A DNA stretch of 64,000 nucleotides from Cyclina sinensis (GCA_012932295.1 JAAONU010000008.1:34276949-34340948); one strand, 5' to 3'; positions 10,102 through 22,653 are shown, counted from the stretch's first letter. Numbers and translations are program-made. The notes: a model not told the origin generated them from the letters alone.

Positions 10102-10874
10102 CTGAAATAAAAACGAGAGAACATCGTTTCGTAACAGGAAATTTATTTTTCTAAAATGTCGTGATTTGTTGTTGTTTGTTTGTTTTTTTTGTTTTTTGTT
10201 TTTTTTTTAAGGAAACATCAATTCAACAATCGAATTATACAAAAGGGCATTTTTAATTTACGTAACAAACACTTAAAATAATGATAATAATAGTTGATTT
10301 TATTTATTTTCAGTCGCTGATTTATATTAGATCAAACTACAGTTGTTGTGGTGTGGCGTTGACATTTTCAGCGCATGGCTGCGTTATTTCTGACAGCAAA
10401 TACTTTGAAAAATTTTATGTAAAATTAAACACTTACAATTATAGCCACTTGAAATATTAAAGATACAATTTATCTTTATTTGTGCACCCACACAATTTTG
10501 AAACTACCGCAATCTTATTTTATCCTCCAGCACAGAATTAGAATTTCCGACGATGTAAGCCATGTAAGAAAAAAGTTGTTGTTGTTGTTGTAAGAAAAAG
10601 AACCTCCTGGGTTATAGGTAAGGAACATGTGATCCGGGCCCAGGAAAACTGCATTTTGACTCTACCGAGTAACAGCTAATATATTTGCCCTAGGGTCGAA
10701 CCATCTTACCTGAATTCTTGCAAATTTCTAGTGTAAACTAAACAGGTGAAGAAAATTAACTGCTCATTTTTTTTAATACTAAGAGAACGACCACAATTTA
10801 ATGACACTTCATTCACCTAGTCCCTGAATAACTTGACAGACTCACACGACGAAACTTGGCAAGATTCAGACTCA

Positions 10875-11083
10875 GACAGGCGCGTAGCTAGCCTATAAAG
10901 AATGTGGATTCAAAATAATCTAGGGGGGTCAGGGGGCATGCCCCCCTGAAAAATTTGAAATAAATGGTGCAATTTGGTGCGTTTTGGGGCCTCCGGAGAG
11001 CTTTCTTTACTAAAAAAATTTTTTTTTGTCAAAATAATGTGGATTCAGCTGCGTACTCGCGTATAGGCAGCTACGCGCCTGTC
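10875..11083. mobile_element. MITE with GACAGGCGCGTAGC terminal inverted repeats
   Basis: A 209-bp element. The left end reads GACAGGCGCGTAGCTAGCCT, and the right end is its reverse complement apart from one inserted base (GACAGGCGCGTAGCTGCCT). Inside is AGGGGGGTCAGGGGGCATGC followed by AAATTTGAAATAAATGGTGC, a layout known from non-autonomous DNA transposons of marine invertebrates. TGTGGATTCA occurs near both ends. No coding capacity, and target duplications are not clear. Confidence 0.7.
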
Positions 11084-11134
11084 AGATACAGATTAATCAT
11101 GACTGTGTGCACAGTTCAACTGTTATAATTCGCC

Positions 11135-11290
11135 AATTATGGGACTACGAAGATCAATGAGCCAGCTAAAAAAGCAGGACTAGTAACCCAGAGGCCCTTA
11201 GTTCGACCTCACGCTCCTCCACTAGCGAGTCTAATTTTCTTTCGTTTAACCGAAGTCGAGGAGTGTCTCTATAATGTGATGGTCTCTGCA
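11135..11290 (+). mobile_element. Degenerate tRNA-derived SINE head (candidate)
   Basis: GAGCCAGCTAAAAAAGCAGGA, CTAGTAACCCAGAGG and TAGTTCGACCTC resemble an A box, a Thr(AGT)-like anticodon loop and a B box in the right order and spacing. The stems are partly broken. The 3' limit is not visible. Confidence 0.35.
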
Positions 11291-11331
11291 TTTTGCACGG
11301 TCTTTTAAAAGCACTACCATAATGGAACTCC

Positions 11332-11400
11332 TTAGGTGGCGTTGGTTTAAATTGAAATGATCCTAGAATATCTTTTGGTGAGGCTATTTTTCAGCGGAGC
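11332..11400 (+). repeat. Isolated monomer of the 97-bp intron satellite
   Basis: GGCGTTGGTTTAAATTGAAA followed by TGATCCTAGAATATCTTTTGGTGAGG matches the first unit of the array at 12436, about 1.1 kb away in the same orientation. Confidence 0.75.
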
Positions 11401-12011
11401 TGTCTAAAATTGATTTTGACCTAGATTTGCAGAAGCTTAGACCAATGAAATGCTGCGCCAAAACATAAATATTCAGCGGGAAAATTAAAAACTAGCATTT
11501 TATTGGCCGATATTTTGTGGCGCAATGAAAATAAGGCAGTGCAATAAATATTGTTATGAGCTATGTCCTTCCAATCTGCACCATTATTTGAAATGTTTAA
11601 AAAGGGCAAAACTGCATTTAATGATGCTCAAGTATGAAACTTAACATTAAACCCGATAGTGATAAACCGCCAATTGTTAAAATGCCACAAAAAGTTCGCA
11701 TAACAACAAGAAATTAATCTAGATTCAAACGATAGATTATTGTTTACTGGCCTAAAATATGTTGGAATATTGCGGGCTTCACAGATGATTTTGAAGGGAC
11801 CAAATTAATACGCGTACTAATTTATTTTCAGTAAATGAAATATTTTTTTATGAAAACTTAGCTTTTTTGTCAAATTAATATGTATTTTTAAGGAAATCAG
11901 TTGTGTTTCCCTTCATTAAGAAAATGATACACTGTTTGGATGATTCTTTTTATTGTGGTTACATAGAGGATTATTTTTTGTGTAGTATTACTAATGCATT
12001 GTTAAGCAGCT

Positions 12012-12165
12012 ACCCGAAAGTATAAGCGCATACTGAAAATAAGCGCATACTTTTACACTAAAGTATAAGTGCATATGGAAAATAAGCGCATAATTCAGCC
12101 ACTAATTTTATTATAAGCACATGCGCTTATTTTCAAAATTTTACAGTATACCTTATACCTTTATG
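12012..12165. repeat. Short ATAAGCGCATA repeat cluster
   Basis: AAGTATAAGCGCATAC and GAAAATAAGCGCATA-type motifs recur four times, followed by an inverted copy (GCACATGCGCTTATTTTC), so the block could fold back. No coding content. Confidence 0.55.
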
Positions 12166-12435
12166 TTGTTTGGTTTCCATTTAAAATTCTTGCAAATAAA
12201 GTGAATACAGTTCTTATTTTGTGTGTTATTAGCTCACCTGAGCACTTCTAAATTTGTGTTGGTGGGTCGTAAAACCCACTTAAAACAATATCATTGGTAC
12301 CTTTCAACTTCATGTAAACTTGTACGAATCGGATTAGAAATAAATCAAAATGTTCTTTACAAACTCCGCTGATTGCCTTTTTTAAAGACATTTCTTGTTA
12401 TAAAATAATCATTAATTGGGCGATCAATTTCACCC

Positions 12436-13395
12436 ATTTAATTGGCGTTGGTTTAAATTGAAATGATCCTAGCATATCTTTTGGTGAGGTTATTTTATAA
12501 AATAATCATTAATTGGGCGATCATGTTGGCCATATTAATTGGCGTTCGTTTAAAATGAAATGATGCTGGGATATCTTTTGGCGAGGTTATTTTATAAAAT
12601 AATCATTAATTGGGCGAACATGTTGGCCATATTAATTGGGGTTGGTTTAAAATGAAATGATGCTGGGATATCTTTTGGTGAGGTTATTTTATAAAATAAT
12701 CATTAATCGGGCGATCATGACGACCCTTTTAATTGGCGTTGGTTTAAAATGAAATGATGCTGGGATATCTTTTGGCGAGGTTATTTCATAAAATAATCAT
12801 TAATCGGGCGAACATGTTGACCCTTTTAATTGGGGTTGGTTTAAAATGAAATGATGCTGGAATATCTTTTGGCGAGGTTATTTTATAAAATAATCATTAA
12901 TCGGGCGATCATGACGACCCTTTTAATTGGCGTTGGTTTAAAATGAAATGATGCTGGGATATCTTTTGGCGAGGTTATTTCATAAAATAATCATTAATTG
13001 GGCGATCATGTTGGCCCTATTAATTGGCGTTGGTTTAAAATAAAATGTTGCTGGAATATCTTTAGGTGGGGTTATTTTATAAAATTAATCGGGCGATCAT
13101 GTTGGCCCTATTAATTGGCGTTGGTTTAAAATAAAATATTGCTGGAATATCTTTAGGTGGGGTTATTTTATAAAATTAATCGGGCGAACATGTTGGTCCT
13201 ATTAATTGGCGTTGGTTTAAAATAAAATATTGCTGGAATATCTTTAGGTGGGGTTATTTTATAGAATTAATCGGGCGAACATGCTGGCCCTATTAATTGG
13301 CGTTGGTTTAAAATAAAATGTTGCTGGAATATCTTTAGGTGAGGTTATTTTATAAAATTAATCGGGCGATCATGTTGGCCTTATTAATTGGCTTT
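12436..13395. repeat. 97-bp tandem array in the receptor intron
   Basis: About ten units, each containing AATTGGCGTTGGTTTAAAAT, GCTGGGATATCTTTTGGCGAGG and a TTATTTTATAAAAT stretch followed by GGGCGATCATG. The first units are 97 bp long. From about 13020 a shorter variant of roughly 86 bp, lacking AATCATTAA and carrying TTTAGGTGGGG, has been amplified. The array therefore has two subfamilies. Confidence 0.92.
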
Positions 13396-13895
13396 AACCA
13401 GTCGTCTTAAGCCTCGCCCTACGCGCCCTGGTCCTCTGCAAAATAACAGCCGAATAATAGCTTAATGAATTATTATTTGAATTTTATATGGCGTCCGAAG
13501 AATTTTAGTTATTTTAGGTTGCGGGGTTTCGTGAAAGATACAGAAAATTTACTGTTCAGGTGAAACTGCCTGTAATTGCTTAGTGTATAGTAACATTCCT
13601 CGTGTTAACGTTACATTTGAGGACAATTAGTACTGTTGGTGAAGGTGCTGGGATCGACTCACTTCCCTTACAGTACCGTTATGGACATCACGCATTCAAC
13701 GTGATGCATTCATTTAAATTTCCAAATGTTAAGATTTCATCACAATAAAGGAAAGAGATAAAAAGCAATCCTAAATAAAGTTTACACATGGACCTCGGCT
13801 CATTCTTTGCCTGCAACTAACTTGCGTTGATTAGAAAAGGAAAGTAACACTGAGCGGAGTTTTACTCACTATTATTACATAAGAATATAAATTAC

Positions 13896-14888
13896 CTTTG
13901 CTGGATCATACGTTACATTTGAAACGCATGGATTATCTTCCTTGAAATGAATCTCGGGAAAGTTGATGGAAAGTCTTAGAACATCGTCTGACCTTACAAA
14001 AAAGGTATCCATTAAATTTGGAAATATCGAACCATTACAGTATGTTTGAATTTGCGGCTCCGAATATCCGTTGCAAAGGAAACAATGAACATTTCTAAAA
14101 TTAAGGTTGCCATGATAATAGGTAGATCTATAGGTAAGACAAGCTTCCTCTAGGATACTGTCGTAAACAGTCCACTGGCCAGTAATGTTGCACCTGTCAA
14201 AAGTTTTTCCAATTTTTTTTGACACCCAAACATCTCGAAAATAATCGTCCGGTTGAAATATTATGTTGCAGGTTCCTTCCAACACTTTTGTAGCTATATC
14301 GCGAATATATGTTACATTTTGCAAGGGACATGTAAAGTTTGCACGCGCAAATATCAGATCATTCCAGCTGACATTGTTGCATTTCGCACAGAATATGTTT
14401 TTGTATATTGAATCGGTACTTTTATCATACGCCGGCAATAACTCACGAAGCGGTGTCTGAAACGTGTACTCATCGTAAGGACTTTTACATTTTTTGCGAA
14501 CATTTTCGTCCTTAAAATCAAATAAACAGTCCGCGACAACAGAGTATGTATCAGCTATATGTGCATCTTTTCCATTTCTGTCTGTCAGATATATTAACCT
14601 GGTGTTCTTGTACAGGCTTCTCGCAGTCTGAAATTGTTGAGTTGTCAAAAATCTTCCAGATTGATTCGGGCAACAGTTCAAACCGCATTCCCTAACACTA
14701 CACATTCTGCAACATAGTTTTCGATAAATGGACTGGTTCCAGCTAGCAGGTGTTAAGCCACAGAACTCGAGAAAATCTTCATGTCTTTGCAGAAGAACTT
14801 CATCTTCAATCTTAATTGAATTTGCTTTGCTTAAATCTCCATGAAAAAATAAAAACAAACCCAATATATTTCTCAAAAGCACCTCCAT
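13896..14888 (-). CDS. Methuselah-like / family-B 7TM receptor, exon 1 (signal peptide and ectodomain)
   Basis: Translation starts at 14888 and gives 331 residues up to a GTAATT donor (Asp-Pro-Ala-Lys|). The N-terminus has a plausible signal peptide (Leu-rich core in residues 4-15). The mature part is Cys-rich, with a CC-n-C cluster near residues 58-74 and further paired cysteines, plus several Asn-X-Ser/Thr sites. This suits a secreted-side ectodomain. Joining to exon 2 keeps the frame and gives 907 residues. I know no named domain for this Cys pattern. The start is the first Met of the open frame and precedes the signal peptide directly. An unseen upstream non-coding exon is possible. Confidence 0.8.
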
Positions 14889-15041
14889 TTTATTCAGCTG
14901 TGCTTCTCAATGTGTCTCGAGCGATACTGTTAGATTTAACGTGAAGCAGCGATATTTATCTTTACAAGATCTCTTCTTGTCGCCAAGTTGGTTCACCTTA
15001 GAGCAAGAACACGAACCTTTTTTACGTAGAGAGTTTGAGTT

Positions 15042-15223
15042 TTAACCCATTGATGCCTAATGACTTATGCCATCCTTCTTAGTTGGACAAGTTCATTTTC
15101 AAGTAAAAGAGTTTCTGGTATAAATTTTCAATTTCATTCTATTTACATGTAAGTATTTTATGCAAACAGTATAGACCCTGATCAGACGCCGCGTATTGGG
15201 GACGCTTGGCATTAATGAGTTAA
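15042..15223. mobile_element. TTAA-flanked MITE (182 bp)
   Basis: TTAACCCATTGATGCC at the left and GGCATTAATGAGTTAA at the right are inverted repeats (14 of 16 match) whose outer four bases are TTAA. This is a typical piggyBac-type MITE layout. It lies about 150 bp upstream of the receptor start codon. No coding capacity. Confidence 0.7.
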
Positions 15224-15954
15224 TGAAAGACAATCGTAGCTAACATTGTACGCACGCATGCGTTCGTCTTTGGTGAACTAGATCTTGGTTTTCTCTCCAT
15301 TTAATGAAACGAAGAGCTGGAAAAACGCAGATTTTACATGGTCCGTTCAGCCAGAAATCTTGACGATTTATCGAGTATTGAAATAACTGTCACCTCCACA
15401 TCCGATATATTTTACTGCATATTTAGGTGTTTTATACCTTTAAATTTAGTCTCGCCTGTGCAAAACCAGTTCGTTTCAATGTTGCAATATTGTTACATGA
15501 TTACATTACAAGTAGAGCTAAAGGTCATTCATTTGTCCAGGATTATTTAAAACAATGAATCGTCATGCAATCCGTTCAACGTTTCACTAGAACATTATCG
15601 ATTAATTTCTTGATATTTTATTCTGTTTGGCGCAAACTTGCTCGCGGGTGAATGCTATATTTTTCATCAGACACTTCAGTGGAATGAATTAAAAAGATAT
15701 AATCTTTAATGGGAAATATGCGAAAGGAGTTGGCGTTCAGTGAAATTCAAAATGGCTGCAAACATGGCTGTCAAAATGGCTGGTAAAATAAAGAAAATCA
15801 AATCGCTTAGAACGAAGGACTGTCGGTTTCAATGGAGACAAACGCCTCTGCTGACACTCGAACTTTGCAAGAATCAAGTGTTAAGCTGAAATCAGAAGTA
15901 AAAAACATAACATTTAGTATTAGCAAAAATATCTAAAGCATTCATTCATTCATT
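15224..15954. other. Non-coding interval
   Basis: Mixed sequence with several AAAATGGCTG-type repeats at about 15750-15785. I find no exon or element end that I can defend. Confidence 0.4.
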
Positions 15955-16545
15955 CACTTACAATGCACCCACACACCCACAAACTCACTCACTCACTCAC
16001 TCACTCACTCATTCATTCATTTATTCAGTCAGTCAGTCAGTCAGTCAGTCAATCAGCCATTCATTCATTCATTCATTCATTCATTCAATCAATCAATCAT
16101 TCAGTAATTGAATCATTCATTCATTCCATCATTCATTCATTCAGTCAGCCAGTCATTCATTCATTCATTCATTCATTCATTCATTCATTTATTCATTCAA
16201 TCATTCATTCATTCATTCATTCATTCGTTCATTCATTCAGTCAGCCAGTCATTCATTCATTTATTCAATCATTCATTCATTTTTTCGTTCATTCATTCAT
16301 TCAGTCAGCCAGTCATTCATTCATTCCATCATTCATTCATTCAGTCAGTCATTCATTCATTCATTCATTCATTCATTCATTCATTCATACAGTCAGCCAG
16401 TCATTCATTCATTCATTCAATCATTCATTCCATCATTCATGCATTCAGTCTGCCAGTCATTCATTCATTCATTCATTCATTCATTCAATCAATCATTCAT
16501 TCATTCATTCGTTCGTTCATTCATTCATACATTCATTCTGTACGT
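15955..16545. repeat. (ATTC)n / ATTCAGTCAGCCAGTC array
   Basis: An ATTC tetranucleotide run regularly broken by CAGTCAGCCAGTC and TCAATCAATC variants. The Ser-His-Ile-Phe frames in it are artefacts of the repeat. Confidence 0.95.
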
Positions 16546-16619
16546 AAGTTTCCCGTTCGTTCTCACTTTCGTCTGATAGTTTTTTCGTTCTTTCTCTCAA
16601 TAAAGAAAACCGGAAAGAA

Positions 16620-17785
16620 GTAAAATGGACAAATAGAAAATACTAATTATGGAAAAATATTGATCTTAATGGTGTTTTATTGCTTTACTATACCGCTGTT
16701 AAGCCTTGCATTACGACGTGTCTCATTATATTATTTTGGCCAATCATTTGCCTTCTAGAACAATATACATGTGGTAAGTAATTTCTCGCGGCTTCTTTAT
16801 CTAAATATTTTTGAGACTTTTCTGATGTATCTGTTTTGAAACAATAAACATTCAGTTGTAAAATGTTGCATCGCTTGCAAAAAAATTGAGTTTCCGAATC
16901 GCACTATTTTTTTGACCGTATTACCGTTTACTCCCTTCACATGAATTTAAACTTCATTGACCTTTGTGTCATAAACAAAAACCTATCTATCTTGTTGACT
17001 GGGTGATGTTTTGTTTTAAAGTAAAAGGCGCTTTCCCGGTAAAAACATTTATTTGATTTTTGTTGTTGTTGTTGTTGTTTGGGGTGTGGGCGACGGTTTT
17101 GCCAAACTAGATAAATTTTTCACCCGACCTTCACCCGATTACGACACTTCTCCTGTAAATGAATGACTGAAATTAACGGTTCATAAAAATGGTATGAAAA
17201 TTTCACGCACAAAAAATTACTTGTGAATCTTACGTAGATGTGCAGCTAAAACATTGATATAGTTTCAATATATAATTTCTAATTATTTTTTTATCTTCTT
17301 GTTTAGGCATGTAAGCCGTCTGATTTCACCTTGACTTCCTGTTTACTGTAAAGTGAAAGTATGGTCGATGCTAAAATTTAATTGTTGGACAAAAAAAAAA
17401 AAAAAACTTCGTTATTTCATTGGTCACACGGTCTTTTATGTTCATAAGCATTTTTCATTGCTTTATAGAAAGGAAACGATGGATACATAACGGTGAAAAT
17501 GTCTTAGAGGTCATCGGATTCAACATTCTGTTTTGTATTTTTGCCTTTCGACGATGTAAAAAAGAATTACATTACAGGTATGAAACACCAGTTCATTATT
17601 AAAATTAAGTATATTATGTCTTTATGAAACAAAACATTATTCCGGCCCACCGCGGAAATCAAATCGACAAAATTATTACGTCTTACTTTTCGCATTGGTT
17701 TTGTCCAACACAGTGGACAATAAAAAAAAAGATAAAAATAAAAACTGAAAGTCCATTATAATCATGTATACAGTAAGTAAGTATT
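16620..17785. other. Non-coding interval with a possible small inverted repeat
   Basis: GTTGGACAAAA followed by a long A-run (17383-17406) and TTTTGTCCAACA (about 17698-17711) are inverted copies about 320 bp apart. They could be ends of a small DNA element, but the match is short. Nothing else is seen. Confidence 0.35.
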
Positions 17786-20700
17786 TATTTATTTCAGTGA
17801 CATGCGCAATATACCAAATTATATACAAATGTCAAACAAAATATGCACCCGGCCCGATGGGCCTATAAGTCACCTATAATTGGATAACTGATTGTAATAT
17901 TATGAACAGGTAATAAGTAAGTTTAAATAGTGTAATTCAACATCAATGCACACACAGATATGCAGTGGTTTAACGGTAAATTTTACACTTAATTTTAGCA
18001 CCACCTATCTATCACATATGCGAAACTTTTAAGTCGAGATCTGAAAGGAAAGACAGATTAGGCTATAGTTACAATACAAACAGTCGCACTTTCACAGTTA
18101 TAAAATCACCTAAAGAAATCTCATGAATACAAAGTGTTTCTTCGTTTAAGGTAGGCTAATATTTTGCAAGTTTTCTCGGGAACATTTTCATCAAGTACAC
18201 ACATTAATCAACGTCCGGTTTATTCACAAACTGTGTATCCCTTAAACATTCATTAAAGGCATGTTCTCAATTGTCTTTGTAATGCTCACAGTTTACAACA
18301 AATTGTACTTCGTCCTCAACTGACCCGTTGTTACACTTTCTGCAAAGTCTTTGCCCAAGTGTTTCACCAACGTAGCGCCCAGTTTCCACACGTAAGGGCA
18401 AGATGCCGCACCTAAGCTGCGCTAAGAGTGACCTCTCTTGCCGTTTCAGATTGAGATTCACATATAGTTCCTGGCTAAATTCTGTTTTAAATAGTCTGTA
18501 TGTTCTAAGTTTAGGAATATTAACCACGTTGTTTGACCACATGTTGCTATACAGATCTCTCACGCTGGTTTTCACTATGTCGAGTCCTACTGGTTCCCGG
18601 TTATCGAAATGTTCCCTGAGGTTTAGATTGGTAAAAAAGTCGTTAATGTCACTTGACCAGTTATTATGACAAATGTTAATATCCATTATGAATACCCTTT
18701 TAGTTATCCTATTGTCATCTAGTCCTATAAGTCTGTTCTAGAGACGCACAATGCTAATCGAACGTCGATATTGAGTGGGAATCCAACCCATGTCCCCATT
18801 TAGCGCTAGTATTGGTGCGAAACGGTGAACACCCAAGTAATGTCTAATTGCGCGATGTTGTATATTATCAATGCTATGAAATGTTTCATAGCCCCAAACT
18901 CCTGAACAGTAGTGCATGATTGGAACAATACACGGTACGTAAATCTTCTCGAATGTTTTGCTACCAAATCCTTAATTGTTCGAATTTTAGAAATAATTTT
19001 CCCCAAGGCTCTGTCAGCGCTCTTCGCTAATATTTCAGCATTTAGCGAAAAACCTCCCTTGTAGCTGAAAGTTACACCAAGGTATTTATAGCTATCTATG
19101 ATGTTTTGACCGATCCTGAACTCGTATGCGGTTTGCTGCCGGCGGCCTGACCGGAAGTGGATGCACTTGGACTTGTCTGTATTGATAAGTACTCGCCATT
19201 TACGACACCAGTCACGGAGTGTATCGAGTATGTAAATCCTCTTCTGACTGTGCAATACACACGATGTCGTCTGCGTACAACAACATGGAAACCTTCCGCC
19301 CACCGAGGTCAAATCCAAGGACAAGGTCATTGACCTCTTGCACAAGGTCATTGGCGAATATGGCGTACAGCGTCGGTGACGCCGAATCCCCCTGTTTGAC
19401 CCCCGTAGTACACATGAACCAATCCGTTAAGTTTTCGTTGATTCGAACACAGGCACTAGATTGTTTATAAATGTTTTTTATAGAAGTAAACATTTTCCCA
19501 TCTAGTCCGTTCAATAGTAGTTTGTAGAGCATCATGTCGATGTCAATGAAGTCGAAGCACTTCCGGAGATCAATAAATGCTGCGAACACAGTAGAGTTGT
19601 TCTGAATGATACCATTAAGAGCGTACACGTGGTCCTCGCACGACCGGTTTCGTCTAAAACCATTTTGTTCATCTTTTATTGTGTTATTTAGTTCTAAGAA
19701 CTTGTTAAGCCGGGAATTTATAAGTCCAGTATACAGCTTGCTAACACATGATAGCAAGCTGACACCACTATAGTTCATAGGCACACGGTGGTCGGAAGTT
19801 GGATCCTTTAGTATAGAGCAGATAACGGACTTGCGCCAAAAACTGAAACAGCTCTTTGATAATACCGATCAACGGTGGACATTTCAGCACAAAATACGGT
19901 ATACCGTCAAAGCCACAGGCAGAATCTGAATTTGCTTTCATCACTAAAGAGCTGATTTCCTCAAATGTAATATTTGTATTGAGTTGTTTGTTTGAGGTGT
20001 ACAGTGGGTCCGACAAATTTCCTTCAAGTAAATGTTTATGGATCTTTGAGCGCCTATAGTGTTCACTATCAAAATCACTGCAGTCTTTACCGTTATACAG
20101 GTTCTCAAAATCACGCTTCCACCTGGTGAGCACTTCTCGCTCCTCGCGTATAATATTACCGTTCTCGTCAATAATCTCACACGGAATAGTTTTATCAGTT
20201 CTTGGACCAAGCTTGTTAATTTTGTCCCAGAAGTCCTTAGGATTGCTTGTACTCATTTTCTCAATAACATCCGCTTGTGACCTTCTGTAAGCCCGTTCCG
20301 CACGCCGTAACGCCTTGTCAAACATGTCCCTGGCTGCAATGTAATCACGCCGTAATGCATATTTAGTACTGTTGCTGTTCTTGCTCTGACATTTAAGGAA
20401 AATGCGCTCTTTTTTTCGCATTGTATTCCACAGGTCCATCAAACTATCATTCCAGTAAGGTCTATTTATAGTTTAATTGTGGCCCTTGAATTGCTCTTCG
20501 GAATAGTTCTGTCTATTTCACTGATTATTGACTCGCTTAGCGTTCTGTATATGTTATCAATTTCTGTTTGCGTTTCGCGACAACTTTCAATTTTATTAAC
20601 GCACTCAAAAACAGCCAATTTCGCAATGTTGCTATCCATAAAGTCGTCTGGCACCTGTCGCACTTTATACCGTTGTCGTCTGATCTCTTGACCTACATGA

Positions 20701-20860
20701 GGTGATTGATCATATGTGTGGGCGTAAATGTTACAATTATCGCCGAGTGGTCCGGCAAACGTGATCGCTCGCCAAGCAGACCTTGGAGACCCACACGATC
20801 TACAATAGTAGAGTGTTACACCATTGTATATAAACTTCATGCTGAAATTACTTTGTCAAC
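17786..20860 (-). mobile_element. Non-LTR retrotransposon (LINE), 5'-truncated and decayed
   Basis: Read on the minus strand, the element starts inside the endonuclease domain near 20840. It continues through a linker and reverse transcriptase to a C-terminal Cys/His knuckle, and ends at about 17786 in AAATAAATACTTACTTACT. That terminal microsatellite resembles the tails of the other two LINEs here. The coding frame is broken into at least five pieces. The clade cannot be fixed by eye. RT blocks resemble those of the LINEs at 52391-54146 and 56495-60146, but the sequence is clearly different. Confidence 0.85.
18267..20840 (-). pseudogene. LINE endonuclease-reverse transcriptase remnant
   Basis: Fragments in order: 20840-20466 (end of the endonuclease with LPDHSAII in one frame, then linker); 20442-19768 (linker and RT start, with SACGFDGIPYFVLK); 19784-19212 (RT core with NGFRRNRSCEDHV, AAFIDLRKCFDFID, GVKQGDSASPTLYAIF and the catalytic YADD at about 19266-19277); 19351-18806 (thumb, with YKYLGVTFSYKGGF); 18686-18267 (C-terminal knuckle with LCRKCNNGSVEDEVQFVVNC). 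Frameshifts lie near 20450, 19780, 19270 and 18700. The YADD is kept, but the broken frame rules out a working protein. Confidence 0.85.
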
Positions 20861-22653
20861 GGGCCGGGTGTAAGCTTTTAAAAAAAATAGCTAAGCTTGT
20901 TTTCAACATCAATCAGCCAGTTTTCTAATGCAAGGAAGATCTATTTAGCGGAAATGCAGAAGAAAAACAGTTGAAAGTTTTGACCAAATTTAGATTTTCC
21001 GGTCATTTGATTTTGAGCAGTCCTGTAATGTTTTATGTGAGAACTAAGCGGAATGACTAGCACCTGCCGCGAAAATAATTCTAACTCAAGAACAGTAAAC
21101 AGCGCGATAATTTCCAAATCCAAAAGAATCCATACATTCACCATGTGTTTTTTTACCATCTTGGTAGCCATATTGGAGGCCATGTTGAATGCCAACATAT
21201 TTTTCAATTTCAATTGGCCATACTAAATATTTGAGACATTAGTCTACGTTTTGTAATATAGTAATCTTCTAAAACACCGAAATGCTACAGTAGTCATTCT
21301 ACTGATTTGCAAGCAAAATATACCATAATCATTTGAATCATCTGATTTCTTGAAATGGTTAGATATTACCTGATTATTTTCATTGGCACACAACTAAATT
21401 CAAAGCCACTCAGAAACAGCGTCTTTCAAAATGCTATTTGAAAGACCGTGTTAGAAACAAACATATTGGGTACATACGGTAAGTTAAGTCTGGTTGTGCT
21501 CTTTACTGATTTCAGAATTCCTGATAACTTGTAAAACGTCAGATAAATCCTGAACTCTTTGAAAATTGATAAGATTTCAAAGCTCAGTACGTATTTGTTA
21601 CTTCCGAGGTATCCGAAGAGTAACGTGCTCTGTCGTATGACGAATTTTAATTTATACGTAAAAATGTGGGCAATATTTGATGACGTATTACACACTCCAT
21701 GAATACATTAAACTGATTTGTCGTTCTGCATATAATCGCGTAGTTTTATGCAACAATAAGTAATTGAGGACCAGAAGTTAGACATTGGAGTATCATTTAT
21801 GTTCTTTACTCTCGCAAAACTGCAAAACCTGTTTGGACTTGGAGAGTATTACCATCTTTTAAAGAGAAATTGGGCTTTAATTATAAAACTCTTTTCTGAA
21901 GACGGCAGACAAAGGTTTTGGTTCCTTAGTTTAAACACTGTGCCACAAAAATCGACTTGAAAATTCGTAGTTGGATTGCTCATATCATTTTCGGCTGAAG
22001 TCAGCTTTTTTGCCCAAGAAATGGAAAGAACACCTGCAAACAGTCATTTAGAACTGATGCAAAGATCAGTGCCGCCTAATAGATATGACGAAATGTCACA
22101 AAAAGCAATACAGTATTTCTATGAGAATTTTATTATTTAAAAAGACTGGGGAAACATGGCCCTAAAAAAAAGAAAAAAAGAAAGCTTTTGTCTCTATAAC
22201 AGTTATCGGAAAAAAACACAAGTAGTATTATAGACAAAGGTCTAATTTGATTATAAATTTAAAACTTTTTAGATAAGAATTAAAGAATAACCGGTAACTG
22301 AAAATGTCTTAGAATAAAAGTGTCACATTCCTTTTTCTTTGAAAGTAATTTCCAACTTACAGTAATCGAAAGTTATGAGTCTACATTCTATAGTGAAGAA
22401 AATTGTCATAGAATTAATGTAAAAACATGCCTTTTCTTCGTTTCTCTTTCCGATGAACATTTCGCCAACGTAGAATTGTGAACAAGAAAATGACAGTCAT
22501 ACACTTTTCAACAAAAGATAAAGAATGTTTAGATAAGTATGCATAAGATTTTGTCAGCTGCGTCCTGTAAATTTTGAAGGTACACTGCGGTCCAGGACAC
22601 AGGATTTGAAATTGTCCTGAAAACACACAGTAATGGCAGCTTGCCTTTTGTAA
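20861..22653. other. Non-coding interval including the eEF1A 3' flank
   Basis: From 22653 leftwards lies the 3' UTR of the minus-strand eEF1A gene; its homology to the plus-strand copy extends to about 22425. TTTATT (AATAAA on the minus strand) at about 22122-22130 is one possible poly(A) signal. I see no gene in 20900-22400. Confidence 0.5.

Larger units (their letters stand above)
10102..13895 (-). other. Intron of the 7TM receptor gene
   Basis: A phase-0 intron of 3794 bp with donor GTAATT (13895 downward) and acceptor TTTCAG (ending 10102). It holds a MITE, a SINE-like block, AT-rich stretches and a 97-bp tandem array, each listed separately. Confidence 0.85.

Noticed and set aside
15963..16623. 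194- and 171-codon frames of Ser-Phe-Ile-His-Ser repeats
   Set aside because: Produced by the ATTC tetranucleotide array.
15730..21215. Apparent inverted similarity (AAAATGGCTGCAAACATGGC versus the complement at 21150-21215) bracketing the LINE
   Set aside because: The match is confined to short ATGGC-rich motifs and does not extend, so it is probably low-complexity coincidence rather than element ends.
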